Positions 12,160-24,697 are shown, numbered from the stretch's first letter. The stretch is DNA of 64,000 nucleotides from Gordionus sp. m RMFG-2023 (GCF_954871325.1 NC_088779.1:3784846-3848845); one strand, 5' to 3'. Translations and numbers: made by a program. The notes: generated from the letters alone by a model not told the origin.

Positions 12160-13226
12160 CATGATCGAATATGTTCAATTAGTTAGAAAGGTAAATATTG
12201 TACCTAGTTTTTCCACATCGTTTATTTCTATCAAGTTACGTCATTACACTAACCTTTTTAAAAACTTTAAGAGCAATTTTTTTGTTACCTCCTAGATATC
12301 TGCCTCTCTTATATGAATATGTTTTCAGAATTTATTAATTAATAAGATCTCATCTAAAAACAAATAAAAAGTCAAATGATCTTTGTATTCATGTCGTTGA
12401 ATAATGAAATTAGTTTAATTTAGCTTATTATGCTAGACCTAAGTCTTCGCTACCAATTAAAAATGTGCTTATATAAGTCTTTTAATTAGGTAAATTAAAC
12501 AAACAAACGTGATTTTCGTGTCGCGTATGCGATTTCAAAATTTTATCACTTAATTAAAAAAATTATTCTCTAGGATTGGTTAAACCTAAAAATATCACTT
12601 ATAAAACTTATTGCTTTAAAAAGCCTCGATAAAATAATATTTTCATATATTATTTCGCACTAAACTTTTAATTTGTTATGTGAAAGTAAACTAATAAATT
12701 TATATAAAGTGGTCACATAATCTCTTTATTGCAGTAAGGAATTCCTTATAAACCCACGAGTTGAAGAGTTTATCTTAAATACCTCATCGACTTTATTACC
12801 TATTTTGTGAAAAAAAATTGCAATACACAGTAAATTATTTATCCATCTTAGTAAACATATTTTAATTTAGATATAAGGTTATCACGCTAAATGAATAAAA
12901 TTAGCCCTATTTATATATAATAATAAATATAGTAATTCCCTTAAATTATTTATTTTTTAATGAAATGGACAATTCATAATTTAATTATATCTCTAATTTA
13001 ACTATTCTAATTTAATAAATATCGATCAAATTGATTTTTAGTAAAAACAATCTAATATACTCCTAATTAAATTAGGAAAAGATCAAATATGCTTTTTTTA
13101 TAATTTTACAATATAAAATTTCTTGTTATCTCTGTTTAAGTACATTTTTAATAGGACTTATATAGCTCTACATAAAAGTTAATTCTTTATTCATCTTTAA
13201 TATCAATATATAATAATTGATAATTG
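12160..13226. other. Gene-free stretch before copy C, with duplicon fragments
   Basis: 12170-12370 matches 45725-45880 (shared 'gtcattacactaac' and 'attaattaa..aagatc'). 12960-13226 is a short piece of the BTB 3' flank seen also at 8150-8400 and 24170-24380. The rest shows no recognisable feature. Confidence 0.5.
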
Positions 13227-14355
13227 CTATTTGCAGGTAATTCGAAATCTTTTTTCAATCAAAATTTTAAGAATCTCCGTGTCATCTAATAAATTATGTT
13301 CACGAACTATATCAATCATGTCCACTAGATCGGAATCCATAATGTAGGAAATAAATGGGCTATCCGATAATATGCACAAAACATTCTTTGAATCATTGGA
13401 AATTTGGCGCTTGCAACATTCATTTTTAGCCCATTTAATAAGAAATTCTGAAATTTCCTTTAATTTCATTTTACTATTGGCTACGAGAGTTATAAAATTT
13501 TTTATTAAAGGAATAGGTGAGTTGAGGAAACCATCCGAATCAAATACGAATTTTTCATTTTGCAAAAGTATCTAAACATAGTTATTAATTTTGAAGTAAT
13601 ATATTAAAATTACAGATAAATATATAGAACCATTGATTTCAGGATGAATTCCTGATGCCAAATATATTTTCAATGCATTTGCATTCTGAATTACCTGAGA
13701 ATTAAATTCTACATTTTCTTCTTTATAATTATCCCACTGAAAAGTATATCTTAAGTTATTATTTTTGTGCATTTTTATTATTAGTAACCTGAGTAACGAA
13801 TCCTTCACATACTTCATCATTAATCAACGGAGGAGTGTAACCTATACTATCATAATTATTCAACTGAGAAGTACATCCTCCATTAATATCATAATCTGTG
13901 ATTTGTTCAAGACATATTTTGATTAAATCCTTAAGCATATATTTTTTAGCTCCATATAAAGTTTGTATTAATGAGTCAAGATCAATTGTGTGAACAAAAA
14001 TTTGAGTATACATATATCTTTTTATATTCATTTTTTAAAATAGTTATTACATATATTATATAGAAAATTACTGCAAGATTTTCCTAAAAGCGTGTTTACT
14101 TAAATCTTCAATCTTTATGCAACTATCTAATCCTATGCTGCCATGAAACATGCTATAAAACATTTCACTCTTCAATGAAAGAATAAATTTATGAGCATAC
14201 ATTATTTCACCTTCCACCTATAAATAACTTGTTATACATAAAAGAAGATTAAGAATTATACAATTAACCTCAAATCTAACATCAGACATGTAGGAATTAT
14301 TGTATAAACTTTTTCCTATAGTCATATTTTTTTCAAATGATTTAAATTTTTTCAT
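13227..14355 (-). CDS. BTB-BACK protein, copy C (5 exons with an extra micro-intron, 309 aa)
   Basis: Exons on the minus strand are 14355-14269, 14217-14072, 14017-13789, 13736-13614 and 13571-13227. Domains are as in copy B: 'YMSDVRFEVEG', 'YMYTQIFVHTIDLDSLIQTL', 'ALKIYLASGIHPEI' and 'FRITCK'. Exon 2 is one codon shorter than in the others. The linker cannot be read straight through. A 52-bp stretch (13737-13788) starting GTTACT and ending TTTTCAG interrupts it, and splicing it out in phase 0 restores one frame ('GFVTQ' joined to 'WDNYKEENVEF'). In the other copies the bases of this donor ('CAGGTTACTAAT') are coding (QVTN). The alternative is that copy C is a frameshifted pseudogene. I favour a real intron because both splice sites and the phase fit, but only RNA can decide. 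Confidence 0.8.
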
Positions 14356-14990
14356 AATTCCTAAATAAATATCTTTTTAAAAAAAATAATAATATTAGTA
14401 GATATCTTAAATGTCATTGGTTAGGTTATTCCCGTTAAAAATAATTTTCATAGTTGAGAACTTCTCTAGAAGCAAGCTATAGTAGTTACCACTCATAAAA
14501 AAAGCAATATATAAAACTGACTGTTTGCACATTTAAAGGTTCAATTCTGGAACTAGTGTGGTTAAACAGCTCGTATTGAGCCTATTTTTCAAGACGGCTA
14601 GCTCAATATTTTAGCCAGAAAAATATAGGCTAAGCCTCGAGATTTTGATAATATATGTCTAAACCTTTATTTCTTCTAAGCAAAATTTTCAGGCTTGTGT
14701 AATATTTTTCTGGATAAAATATTGAGTTAGCCGTTTTTAAAAATCGACTCAAAACGAGCTGTATAACAACAATATCTGGTAAAACCAATCTATTCTAGAC
14801 AGGTGACAAATTTTTTAATTTTTTTTTCGTCCGGTCATATGTTACTTTATTTGAATAGTAGCTGATATTAATGTTATCAAAAGGTAATGACATATAATTA
14901 ATTTTTTCTAAAATAAAATCAATAAAGATGTAAATTATAAAAATAGAATTTACGAAAAGGGATAAGGGATAAAAAATTGAAATCTAGTGA
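14356..14990. repeat. Upstream flank of copy C with an M1 MITE
   Basis: An M1-type MITE lies at about 14561-14772. Its ends are 'GGTTAAACAGCTCG' and 'CGAGCTGTATAACAACA', and its interior contains 'gtgtaatatttttctgg' and 'aaatattgagttagccg'. The rest is A/T-rich with no gene seen. Confidence 0.55.
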
Positions 14991-15960
14991 ATAGAAGGGA
15001 AGACGGGAGGCATAGACATGGAAGGTTATTCGATGGGAGAGATAAAACTTAGATAGATAGAGCGAATAATGGTGGAAGCAAGTCGTAGGAAGAGGGATTC
15101 CTTAGGGCTGATTGGTTTTTTCACTCGGTTTACCTATTTCTTTAAAAAAAAACGTTGAGCAGCTACTGAAGATGGTGAGAATGGAGCAAATGAATAAGAA
15201 AAAAAGACTATGATTTTTCGGGATTCTTTGAGGGGCATTGACTTTGTAGTTAGATGGTGTATTTGGGTCAATGCAGGAGAAGTTCCAAACCAGAAGCCAA
15301 CACTTTTACCAAGGAATCAAGGACATTCCATCAGGACTTTTTCCATCGGTTCTAAATATTCCGGTTAATTCACTAAATGGAATTGCTGCGGATTTGAGGG
15401 CACGTAATATGATATCATTACATTTGGTCCCGTGAAAAACGGCCTCGACAAAAACGACAATGGAGTCAGTGTCTACCCTTGCGGTCGACGCTGGTTTTGC
15501 AATGTTTTGGTACGGACGAACAATTTCGCAATTGAGCCGTAGTCAAATAGCAAATTTTAACTTGTCAGCGGAGAGCAACAAATCGAGGTTGTTGGAGGGT
15601 ATGGTTTCGAGAAACTCGTAACCGGGTACTTGGTTCAATTGGTGAAAAACTGTGAGATCGTCATCATGAAGGCTCGATTTTAGATAAGCGATGGAGCCTT
15701 CGTTGAGTGGAATATCCCAGTCTCTCTCTAAACTCGAAGAGGTTCGTGGAGTATTTGGACAACGGAATTATCTCAAATGGTCTAGGCTTCAGCTAATAAG
15801 CCGTCAAAAAAGTGAGAAAGCTGGCTAATGTGTGAGTCAGATGAAACACGGGAATCGATAAATCAGTTAATGGAAAGAGTTAGAGGTGATCGTAATACTA
15901 TACCCCCGAGTATTTAAGAGATTCAAATCTCTGAAAATAAATGAACAAAAGTCATGTAAT
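14991..15960 (-). mobile_element. Fossil of a reverse-transcriptase-type retroelement (C-terminal part)
   Basis: This block is clearly richer in G+C than its surroundings. On the minus strand, about 15735-15230 gives stretches such as 'DWDIPLNEGSIAYLKSSL', 'LRLNCEIVRPYQ' and 'GIFRTDGKSPDGMSLIPW'. From memory, the last one matches the conserved C-terminal region found downstream of reverse transcriptase in many animal retroelement proteins ('...DGKRPDG.TLIPW...LVWD'). It looks old and broken in a few places. No terminal repeats were found, so I cannot assign a family; a non-LTR type is possible. It carries no host function that I can see. Confidence 0.55.
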
Positions 15961-16678
15961 TTTCATTATTTTTAAGCAGCATAAAAGGCGAGATATTTTT
16001 TTTATGAAAAAAAAACTTTATTTCTGTCAAATGACTTCAATCATACTCAATTACATAAAACAATAAATTCGTATTGAAATATTTCAAGATAACTACATGT
16101 TTTCGGAATTCAATTAGGAATATTTATATTAATTTTTATATGAATTATTTTTTTTACAATACAGTAATTTACATTAAAGTTTGTATATTTATTTATTTTG
16201 AATTTTTTTGTTGTAATATAATATAGCCACTTTAAAAATCTTTTGTTTGTTCCGAAAGTCACACCTGTGGATCATTTGGACCCCTGGCCCTAAAATTATT
16301 CAAAACAAAAGGGCAAAGATTATGTTTAATCACAAAGTGATTCAAAAGAAAGTTTCTACCTACGACAAACAATATCAATCGAAATTTGTCGATCCAACTG
16401 TGAATCTATACATGGGTCATTAAGCCCCGCCAACCAAACCTAAATATATTTATTTTATTTTTAATTTCTCTTACTTTAATTATATATTTTTAAATATAAT
16501 ATAGATATAGAATGTTAATTATAATTTTAACATTCTCTTAATATGGTTTTTTTTCTAAACAAAAATAAAAAGATTATATAATTAATATATTTTTTTATAA
16601 AAAAAAATAAATTTTTTAAATGGAAGTATATAATATACTAAAGTCTGGATCACATCACGCCTTTACCTTATTATTCGG
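15961..16678. other. Gene-free A/T-rich stretch
   Basis: I see no gene or clear repeat here. A small more mixed patch at about 16250-16440 ('cacctgtggatcatttggac', 'catgggtcattaagccccgc') has a phrase resembling the 'cattaagccccggg' word of the duplicon flank at 3830. It may be an old fragment of that flank. Confidence 0.3.
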
Positions 16679-16854
16679 TAGTGCTATTAAAAGGCTCAAC
16701 CTGGCCCGATAAATTTTAGCCAAAATAATGATATGTAAGCCTCGATATTTGACAATGCCCAATAGAGGTCCAAACCTTTCTGCCATGAGCAAAATATTCT
16801 GGCTACATAAAATTATTATGGCTAAATTTTTAATAGGGCCTTTTAACAACACTA
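16679..16854. repeat. MITE, family M1 (best-preserved copy)
   Basis: A 176-bp element with ends 'TAGTGCTATTAAAAGGCTC' and 'GGGCCTTTTAACAACACTA', which are good inverted repeats of each other. The terminal TA on both sides could be part of a TA target duplication, which would fit a Tc1/mariner-type origin. Interior words 'gataaattttagccaaaata' and 'ctgccatgagcaaaatattc' recur in the other copies. Confidence 0.75.
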
Positions 16855-17908
16855 GAGTAGCACGAACTTATATTCATTAAAAAATTATTTTTAATTATTT
16901 CATAAGTTTAAAAGTATTTAAATAATGTATAAATAAAAAGTCACACCAACCAATCAAATAATTTTTAGAAATATAGAGGGTAGGCGGTGTAGAAAAATTT
17001 TTTTAAGATAAAATGGGGAACGGACGACGGGTTAGAAAAATAACTGACGTATTTCAAGCTATATATATATATGATTTTTGGTTTTCTATGGTCATTTTAT
17101 AATGTAGTACCTAACAAACAATGACAAAATTTTATTAAACTATTTGTTGTAATATTAAAGCCTACCTCATCGTTCTAAAGGCGAATTGAGAGTAAGCGTA
17201 ATTATGTTCAAGCGGTGCGTTATTTACAAAATCAAGCCAATATTTTATGAAGCGTTTAGATGATAACGTTAGAATAAAATTTGAAAAAGATATGTGGCGA
17301 TGCACTTATAAAATTAACCCGAAATTACATTATAAATTTTATTTTTCAAAAAGCAGAATATTATTTTTTATGTAAAAATTCTACAAACATACCCTGATAA
17401 AATGGCAATTTCTTCAAAAAAACACTCAATGATAATCATATTCATAACCCTGTAAACAGCCTTTTGGAATTGAAAAAGAGGTCTTATTATAAAACATCTT
17501 CCCCAAAGGTTGCAATAATATCCTTTGGGGATAATTTATAATTAAAACACTTCCTAAGTCTAAAATATATAACCTTATGACCACATAAAACATAACTTAG
17601 ACAATTTTGACTCCTTCTACTTGATCCATTTCCTAATTTAAGACACAAAATAATGATTTCGATTCGGGCACGATCAAAATCTCGTTTTTCGTGAGGGGAC
17701 CAGTAGGGTTATTATTTTAATTTGGGGCCACTAAATTCAGCGGAGCGTTAATATTTATAGCCACCGTAAGCGGATGAGTAGTGGATAAAAAAATATATCA
17801 GAGCGCATACCTCTAATTACAAATGCCCAATACAGGTATATCAAAAAAAAAGGTTGATTTAATCTATACTATAGAAATAGAGAGCCATAAAGTAGATACA
17901 AGAACCTA

Positions 17909-18137
17909 AGGCCGCATTCGTAGTGGATCCGATCCGACACGATTTAACAGCTGATCGATTTTTAAAATCTGTTTATGAGATCAATTTTTTTTTATTAATA
18001 TTGATTTTGTCTTTAATTCTATACATGATAATAACCTAAGAAATATTGGTTTTAATAAGAAAAATTGATTCTCATAAATCGATTTTAAAAATCGATCAGC
18101 TGTTAAATCGTGTCGGATCGCACTATGAATGCGGCCT
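17909..18137. mobile_element. MITE with long terminal inverted repeats, unit D only
   Basis: The left end is 'AGGCCGCATTCGTAGTGGA' and the right end, reversed, is 'AGGCCGCATTCATAGTGCGA'. The inverted match runs about 70 bp inward, including 'CGACACGATTTAACAGCTGA'. The matching places in unit E (about 27328, 'agaaccttgattgacattga') and unit F (about 45215, 'catagttgacattgaga') lack it, so it inserted after those units separated. The target duplication is unclear. Confidence 0.85.
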
Positions 18138-18276
18138 AAATGAGATTGAGAAACGTCGGAGAATTCGTAGAAAAAATTTTTCGTTCAATTTTAATAGGCA
18201 CGATTGCATAAAAATTTGTTTTTTTCGGGGAATTATCTTCTACTTATTATTAATATATGGGCTTAGATATTTTAAA

Positions 18277-18992
18277 TTAGGGGTGTATCGATACCACTTT
18301 TTGAAGGCCGATCCGATATTATATTGATAACGGCTGATTACCAATCCGATATCTTATCTAATTTTGTATTCTGTAAAGATAACAATAGTTTTAATTTTTA
18401 ATATACTTTTTATGTATAACATCGATAAGTTAAATATACCATAATAACGTGTCATTCAAATATATTATAATGATCAGTTATAGTTTATATTCAATTCAAT
18501 TGCAATTCTAAAAGTATATTAAATATTTTTATTGTATAATCATTTATTTATATAAGTAATAACATTAATCCAGTTACATAATAAGTAATAAACAAGCATA
18601 CATTATAAAATTTGAAATAAATATTTAAATTTAATATTAAAGATTTCTTTTTAGAAATACCAATACATCAGAGATCAGTCTGCCAAGATGGGGATTGTAA
18701 ATATTAGCTTCACTAAAAGCATATTCTGAAGAGATTATTGCACACTTTTATAAACAGAATGCGAAAAAATATAACAATATGGAAGTATGTTTATTAACTA
18801 ATTTTACTAATAAAAAAATATCATAAAAATGGATTTGGATTTTATTTATAAAAATAAATGGTTTTTTAGATATAACTTTTTTAAAAATTTATTATTTAAT
18901 TTTTGTTTAAAACGCCATTTTTTATTGCAGATCGGAAAATTTTATATTATTTGCCGATAAATATTTTATGGTTGAAATATCGGTACATCCTT
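18277..18992. mobile_element. Non-autonomous hAT-like element (copy 1)
   Basis: A 716-bp element with ends 'TTAGGGGTGTATCGATACC' and 'GGTACATCCTT'. It is flanked by ATTTTAAA (18269-18276) and ATTTAAAA (18993-19000), an 8-bp target duplication with one change, as hAT elements make. The ends read like the common 'aggggtgtaccgata' hAT-type terminus. No transposase is visible. Confidence 0.75.
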
Positions 18993-19381
18993 ATTTAAAA
19001 TGATCATAAAAATTCATGATTTAAATAGACTTTAATATCTAATTGGAGCTCTCTAATCTATTAGAACAGTTATGGATTCCTTAATCGTCAAAAAACTTGC
19101 TGAAGAGTTAGATATTTTTTGGGATGGGCAGATGTTAATTTTAAAATTTATTAATTAATAAGGTCAGTCACTCAACTAAAAACTTTAAATATGTAATAAA
19201 CACGTAAATTTTAACATTAACCATATGATAAAGAATAGTACGAATAGACATCATCATGTAAGTCAAGTTGATCAAAATTTATTTAAAAACTTTGACATCT
19301 AAAAAAGAAATCACTCAATCAAAAGTAAACTAAATATTGTTAACGGTTTTTGTTTGCCAATATTATTGAAAGATCTAGATC

Positions 19382-19572
19382 TAGTTTTAAACGGCTCGTT
19401 TTGAGCCGATTTTTAAAAACGGCTAACTCAATATTTCATCTAGAATAATATTACGCAAGCCCTGAAGATTTTCTTTGTAGAAGGAACAAAGGTTTGGACA
19501 TCTATTAGCGAAATCTTGAGGCTTAGGCAATATTTTTCTGGCTAAAATATTAAGTTCCGTTTAATAACACTA
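19382..19572. repeat. MITE, family M1 (unit D)
   Basis: Ends 'TAGTTTTAAACGGCTCG' and 'CCGTTTAATAACACTA'; interior 'gaataatattacgcaagccc' and 'atttttctggctaaaatatt'. The same element is at 29618-29811 in unit E. Confidence 0.65.
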
Positions 19573-20560
19573 TCTAGATCTTCATATGATTCTTAAAATT
19601 AAAATTTACTATAATGTTCTCAAGAATTAATGATGCAATAAACTAATTAATAGATTCTTTCCCAAATAAGATAAGACATATTATTTTTAAATATAATTTT
19701 AAAATAAAAAAATTAATTTTTATTATCCAAACTTGTAGTAAAAAAAATTTAGTCAACTAATTTCTGATCTGATTACATTTTAAAATTTGGATTACCTTTA
19801 CGGTTCATTTATATTTTAATCAATATATAATTTTAAAAATGATTTAAAAAGTAACTTTAAAAAAAATTTATTTTACCTTCCTTTTAATCGATTATTTCTA
19901 AGAATATATATTTTATAATGGCCAAAAAGTTGCCCAAAAACTATACAAAATAAAAACAATTTTCAAGAATTTTATAAATAAAATAATAATCTCCCACATT
20001 GACATGTAAACATTTATAAAATTAAGAGCAAGACTCAAGTCAAGATGAAGAATCATAAAACATTCTTTTTCTACCCTATTTATTTATAAAATCATGAGAA
20101 AAGCAATAAATAAAAATTTAAGAAAATTTTTTCTTCTAAATAATGAAAGATTAAATAAGGTCTGACCTTTTTTTTTTATAAGATCCGGAAATTGCTCCAA
20201 ACATTTTTTTTAGAAATTTCGAATTTTTAGTCGGGATTAAAATCTTTACAGTTTCCTTAAACAATTTTAGAAAGTTATTCTAGGAATAAAGGAGCGGGAA
20301 CCGCTGACTTGAAGGGGAGAAAAGTTTGAGCCGTTTTTAGTTTATGACATTAATATTTATGGACTTAATTACAATCTAAATTGACTGGAAAAATATCTGT
20401 AAATAATTTCATTATTTATCCTCTTTTTTTAAGGAAAAATGATGAGCACTCGTTTATTTTAAAATATTCCGAGTTTTCGCTTTAAAAATAAAATTTTCAT
20501 CTCGATTGGGAACCACCCGATTACGATTATAACCTATAAAAATTCTTTGGGCTTCGCTTG

Positions 20561-23500
20561 CAAAATGCCGAATTATAAATTTTTTTAAAAAATAATAAAT
20601 TAAGAAATTTTAGAAGGAAACAAAATGTTTTTGCTGGTTTTTATATAGTATAAAAAAAAAATTATTGAAAAATTTAGCAGTAATTATTGTATAATCTCCG
20701 AAAAGGGCCAGGGAGTTTTTTTTTGAAATGTTTGAAATTATGAATGTATTAAATTAAATATCTTTATTCAAATCAGAAAATATATAAATCTTTTATAATT
20801 TAAAAAAAAAATTACGATATTTTGGACCTTGTAAAAATCGTCAGCACATGAGATAGATGCGGTGCGGATATATATATAAATTAGTTGCGGGTAATGTGGA
20901 CAAAAACCCTAGCTTAAGCTCTTTTTAAAAAAAACAACTAAATCGAGATTTTTGCTAAAATATAAATTACCCAAGCCCAGAGATTTTAGGTCAAACCTTT
21001 CTCCCATCTATGCAAAATTTCTTTGGCTAAAATCATGGTACATCACATCTAAAAAGACATAAATGTGATGGTAAATCCATGAAAATTAATAATTTTTTTT
21101 TACACCTGAAAAACCAACCTATAAATGTAATATAAAATATTTAAAAATTATAAAATAAATTATAATAATATTGTGCAATTAGATTATATTTTCAAAATAT
21201 AATTTATTATACATGCATTTTTTTAAATAGCGATTTATTTATATTTTATAAATTAAATAGTAAATTAAATACAATATATTATATTCTCAAAATATTTTCC
21301 ATTTTTATAAATTAAATATTAGTTTTATTTTTTTTAAATGCAATATAAAATATAGTATATGCTCAAAATATTATTACCATTTTTATGAATATTAGTTTTA
21401 TTTTTATAAATGCAAAAAATATAGTATATGCTCAAAATATCCATTTTTATAAATAACAGTTTTATAATTTTTATAAATTCAATATAATATTTCATGTATT
21501 TTTTAAATAATAAGCGATAATACTCGCTGAAAAATATGGTAAAATACCTCATGGGTGAATTTTTGTATATACCAGGTTGAATATAATTTTAAAAAATTCC
21601 GAGCCGGGCCTGAAATTTTTTTTTAAAAAATATCCGGGCCGGGCCTTAAATTTTTAAATCCGGGCCGAGCCGGGCCGTAAAAAATTTTTTTTAATTTATC
21701 CGGGCCGGGTCTTAAATCTTTAAATCCGGGCCGGGCCGTAAAAAATTTTTAAAAAAATATCCTTGCCGGGCCGGGCCTAAAAAATTAACCGGGCCGGGCC
21801 GTGCAAATGGTGCCTCTGCAGGTCTTTGATAAAAATTAATAGGACCAACTATATAGCCCTATACTTACATTATAAATATCTTTTAGAATCAAATTAATAC
21901 ATGTTTTATGATTCCGAAAAAATATTAGATTAAGGAATAAGGTTTAAACTTTCCTAATTTTATTTACAAAATCTAAACTACAAAGTTTGAAATTATTTTT
22001 GTTACTTTTGGTGTGTTGAAACACACTTTCTTTTGTATAAATTATCATAATAAATATTTTCTAATCAATCATGTAACGTAATTATCTATATTAGGTTTAA
22101 ATGTTCACTCTTTTAAATTAATAACTTAAATTATAATTGTAGTGGAAACGTTGCCTTATACTTAACGTGCCCCAGTTTCTCAAAATTTTATAAAATTTAT
22201 ACTAGATATTTCACAATCGAAAACTAGGTCCGGATTTTATTTAACTAACCCAAAAAATTTTCTAGAGCCGTTTAAACCCGGGGTTGAACGATGAGGGGTT
22301 AAATGGCGCATAAAAAAGAATATAATTTAAAAAAGTTGGAATTGAGTAATGTGGGGTAAATGTTATATCAATTGTAAAGAGCGCGGAGACTGGATAATGT
22401 GTACCAAATGTCTCGAATGGGCATATTCAAGCTATTCTAAGGATGATCTCTTGTGTGTGCTCATATTGTAAAGATTAATTTTTTTTTTAAATTTGTAAAT
22501 AATGTGTTAATTATAACTAAAAATTTTGTGTTTCTTATGTTTATATTTACCATCTTACCCCAAGGGTCTAACAATCTTGAACAGGGTCGTCGGTAAATAG
22601 CATAAAAGCTCACCAATATCTATAATACTATAAAATGAAGTGTGCTCGAGTTTATTCTATTTTTGCAGTCTAATGATAAGGCTATATATCCAATGATTAC
22701 AATTAATTCAATCTTCTTAATTAAAGTATTATCGCAAAAGAGCATAACACCTCATAACCCCGGTTTACTTTATTATAGTATTAAAGGGTGTTGGGTCATC
22801 TAAACTCATCCTTTAAGGATGGGTAAAAAATCTAAGACAGTTTTTTAAAATGACAACATAGGAACCTAAATTCCTTCCTTAAAATAGTATTTATCTTTTG
22901 AAATATTTCTCTTATTTTTTAACTCAACACATGATTTTTATTTTACCAGATCTGAGGTTCGTATTTTTTCTAAAAATTTTGCTTCCTTTTAATTAAATCC
23001 AAATTTAAATGAAAAATAATTATTCATATTTCAATAAATTTAAAATGCAAGAAAGTGAATCTCTCAGAATAAAAACTGAAACGCTCAGAATTAAAAAAAA
23101 TATCTAAAGCAAATTAATTGACGCCCTATAAAAAAATATCAAATTTTCTTGTCACTCAAGGCAAATTTTCCTAAGTCCTTCTGTCATATGATGCAAACCA
23201 TTGCCCATGTTAGCTCACTAATATTTAAAGTATAGCCTATCTTACTCACCCTTGCCATCTGATTGAGAGTAATTCTTCTATTCCACTCCACCAACATGTG
23301 ATTTTTCTATATTGCGTGATACATCTTTTATTATTAGTAATTACTCTTATACCAAAGCTCTATAAAATAAAATAGGACAGTCGAATAAAAAATTTAAGAG
23401 TATAAAAGAAAATAGTTAAAGCGACTTATCCAATTAATTTAAACTTAATTATCTTTATGGTAGAAATTAATATTTATTAATTCATCTAAAAAAATTTAAA

Positions 23501-24697
23501 TATGAAAATCCGTGGTATGTTTTAACCTTTTAGTACGATACTGTTTTAGCGTCTCTTATTTATCAAATTAAACACCATCTAATGATACGTTAAATTACAT
23601 CTATGTAATTAGCATTGAGTTCTAAAAAAACGGCTAGATCAATATTTTTATGCCTAAAAAAAGGATTTTTCTGATAGTTTGCTCACAAATTTGGACATTT
23701 ATTAGCAAAATCTCGAAGTTTAAAAACAATAATTTTCTGGGCTAAAATATTAAGTTAGCCTTTTTTTAAATAGGTCTCATATCGAGCCGTTTATCAACAC
23801 TAATTATGTATTACACATCGGTCAAATACTAAAAGTGTAATTTGCAAAAATTTAAGTCCATTTTAATAATAGTTTTTAAAAAAATCAAACGACAAAAAAG
23901 TATTTATTTCCGGGTCTAAATATTTTGAAAAATGGGTTCTTGCTACTCTTCATGAGGTTCATAGATTTCTGGTTCCAGTTATAAAATCTGTTAAAGTTAA
24001 CTTTAAAGAAAATTTAAAGACATATTAACAATGAATAAACCCTCTAAAATGAATCACTCAACATTTTGAACAATTCTATAAATAGATTGTAATTTCCGCC
24101 ATATTAAATATATTTCTCTATAGTTATTTATTCTTATTTATGTTCTAATGAAATAAACAATATAAAAATCTAACTATATCTTTAATTTAACTATTCTAAT
24201 TAAATAAATAACTATCAAATTGACTTTTAGTAAAAAAAATATCCTAAATTACTATTAATTAACAAAGGATCAAATGTTTTGTATCTTTTTTTTTATAATT
24301 TTGATAAGATAAGAGTTCTTGTTATCTGTTTCTAAGGATATATTACTTGTACAACTCTATATAAACTTTAATTTATTTTTTATCTTAAAATAATATCAAT
24401 ATATATTTGGTAATCGGGAGACAAATCCCTGGAAAAAAAAGCATAAGATATTTACATGTAAAACATTATTTTATTTTACTAATAAAGATATATTGGAAAT
24501 ATTTTATTATAAACTATAAGTCATTTTTTAACTATTTAATTTCATATTTTATATATGGTGGTTTCTACCAATTTTTTTTTATAATGATAATTGCATTATG
24601 TTTTAAAGAATAAATTTCGAAAAAAAGCATACAAAATATAGTTTGATTTAAAATTAAATTTGTAAGATGATCGAGTAATGTTAAGCTTGATGATTTG
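20561..24697 (+). repeat. Duplicon 3' flank of copy D
   Basis: This stretch matches 30.7-35.1 and 40.1-43.45 kb, and in reverse 2.8-5.56 kb. Compared with units E and F it lacks about 650 bp near 23110, where 'ctaaagca' jumps to 'ttgacgccctataaaa', so unit D carries a deletion. It contains a GGGCC-rich patch at 21590-21830 and an M1 MITE at about 23615-23813. No gene seen. Confidence 0.75.
21590..21830 (+). repeat. GGGCC-rich tandem patch, probable hAT-like terminus
   Basis: Five or six blocks of 'CCGGGCCGGGCC' type are separated by A/T-rich spacers of about 25-35 bp. The patch ends 'gtgcaaatggtgcctctgca', like the 'tgcaga..caccatttgcac' ends of some animal hAT elements. It is the most G+C-rich spot in an otherwise A/T-rich region. 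Confidence 0.55.

Larger units (their letters stand above)
17160..20560 (+). repeat. Proximal part of duplicon unit D
   Basis: This stretch matches 26.5-30.7 kb (unit E) and, in part, 44.75-46.8 kb (unit F side). Shared words include 'cacttcctaagtctaaaata', 'gagaaacgtcggaga' and 'ctcaagtcaagatgaag'. It contains the MITE at 17909-18137 and the element at 18277-18992. No gene is present; the + strand frame at 18046-18327 runs through the MITE and is not credible. Confidence 0.75.

Noticed and set aside
18046-18327. + strand 93-aa frame
   Set aside because: It starts inside a MITE that is absent from sister units and runs into a non-autonomous hAT end.
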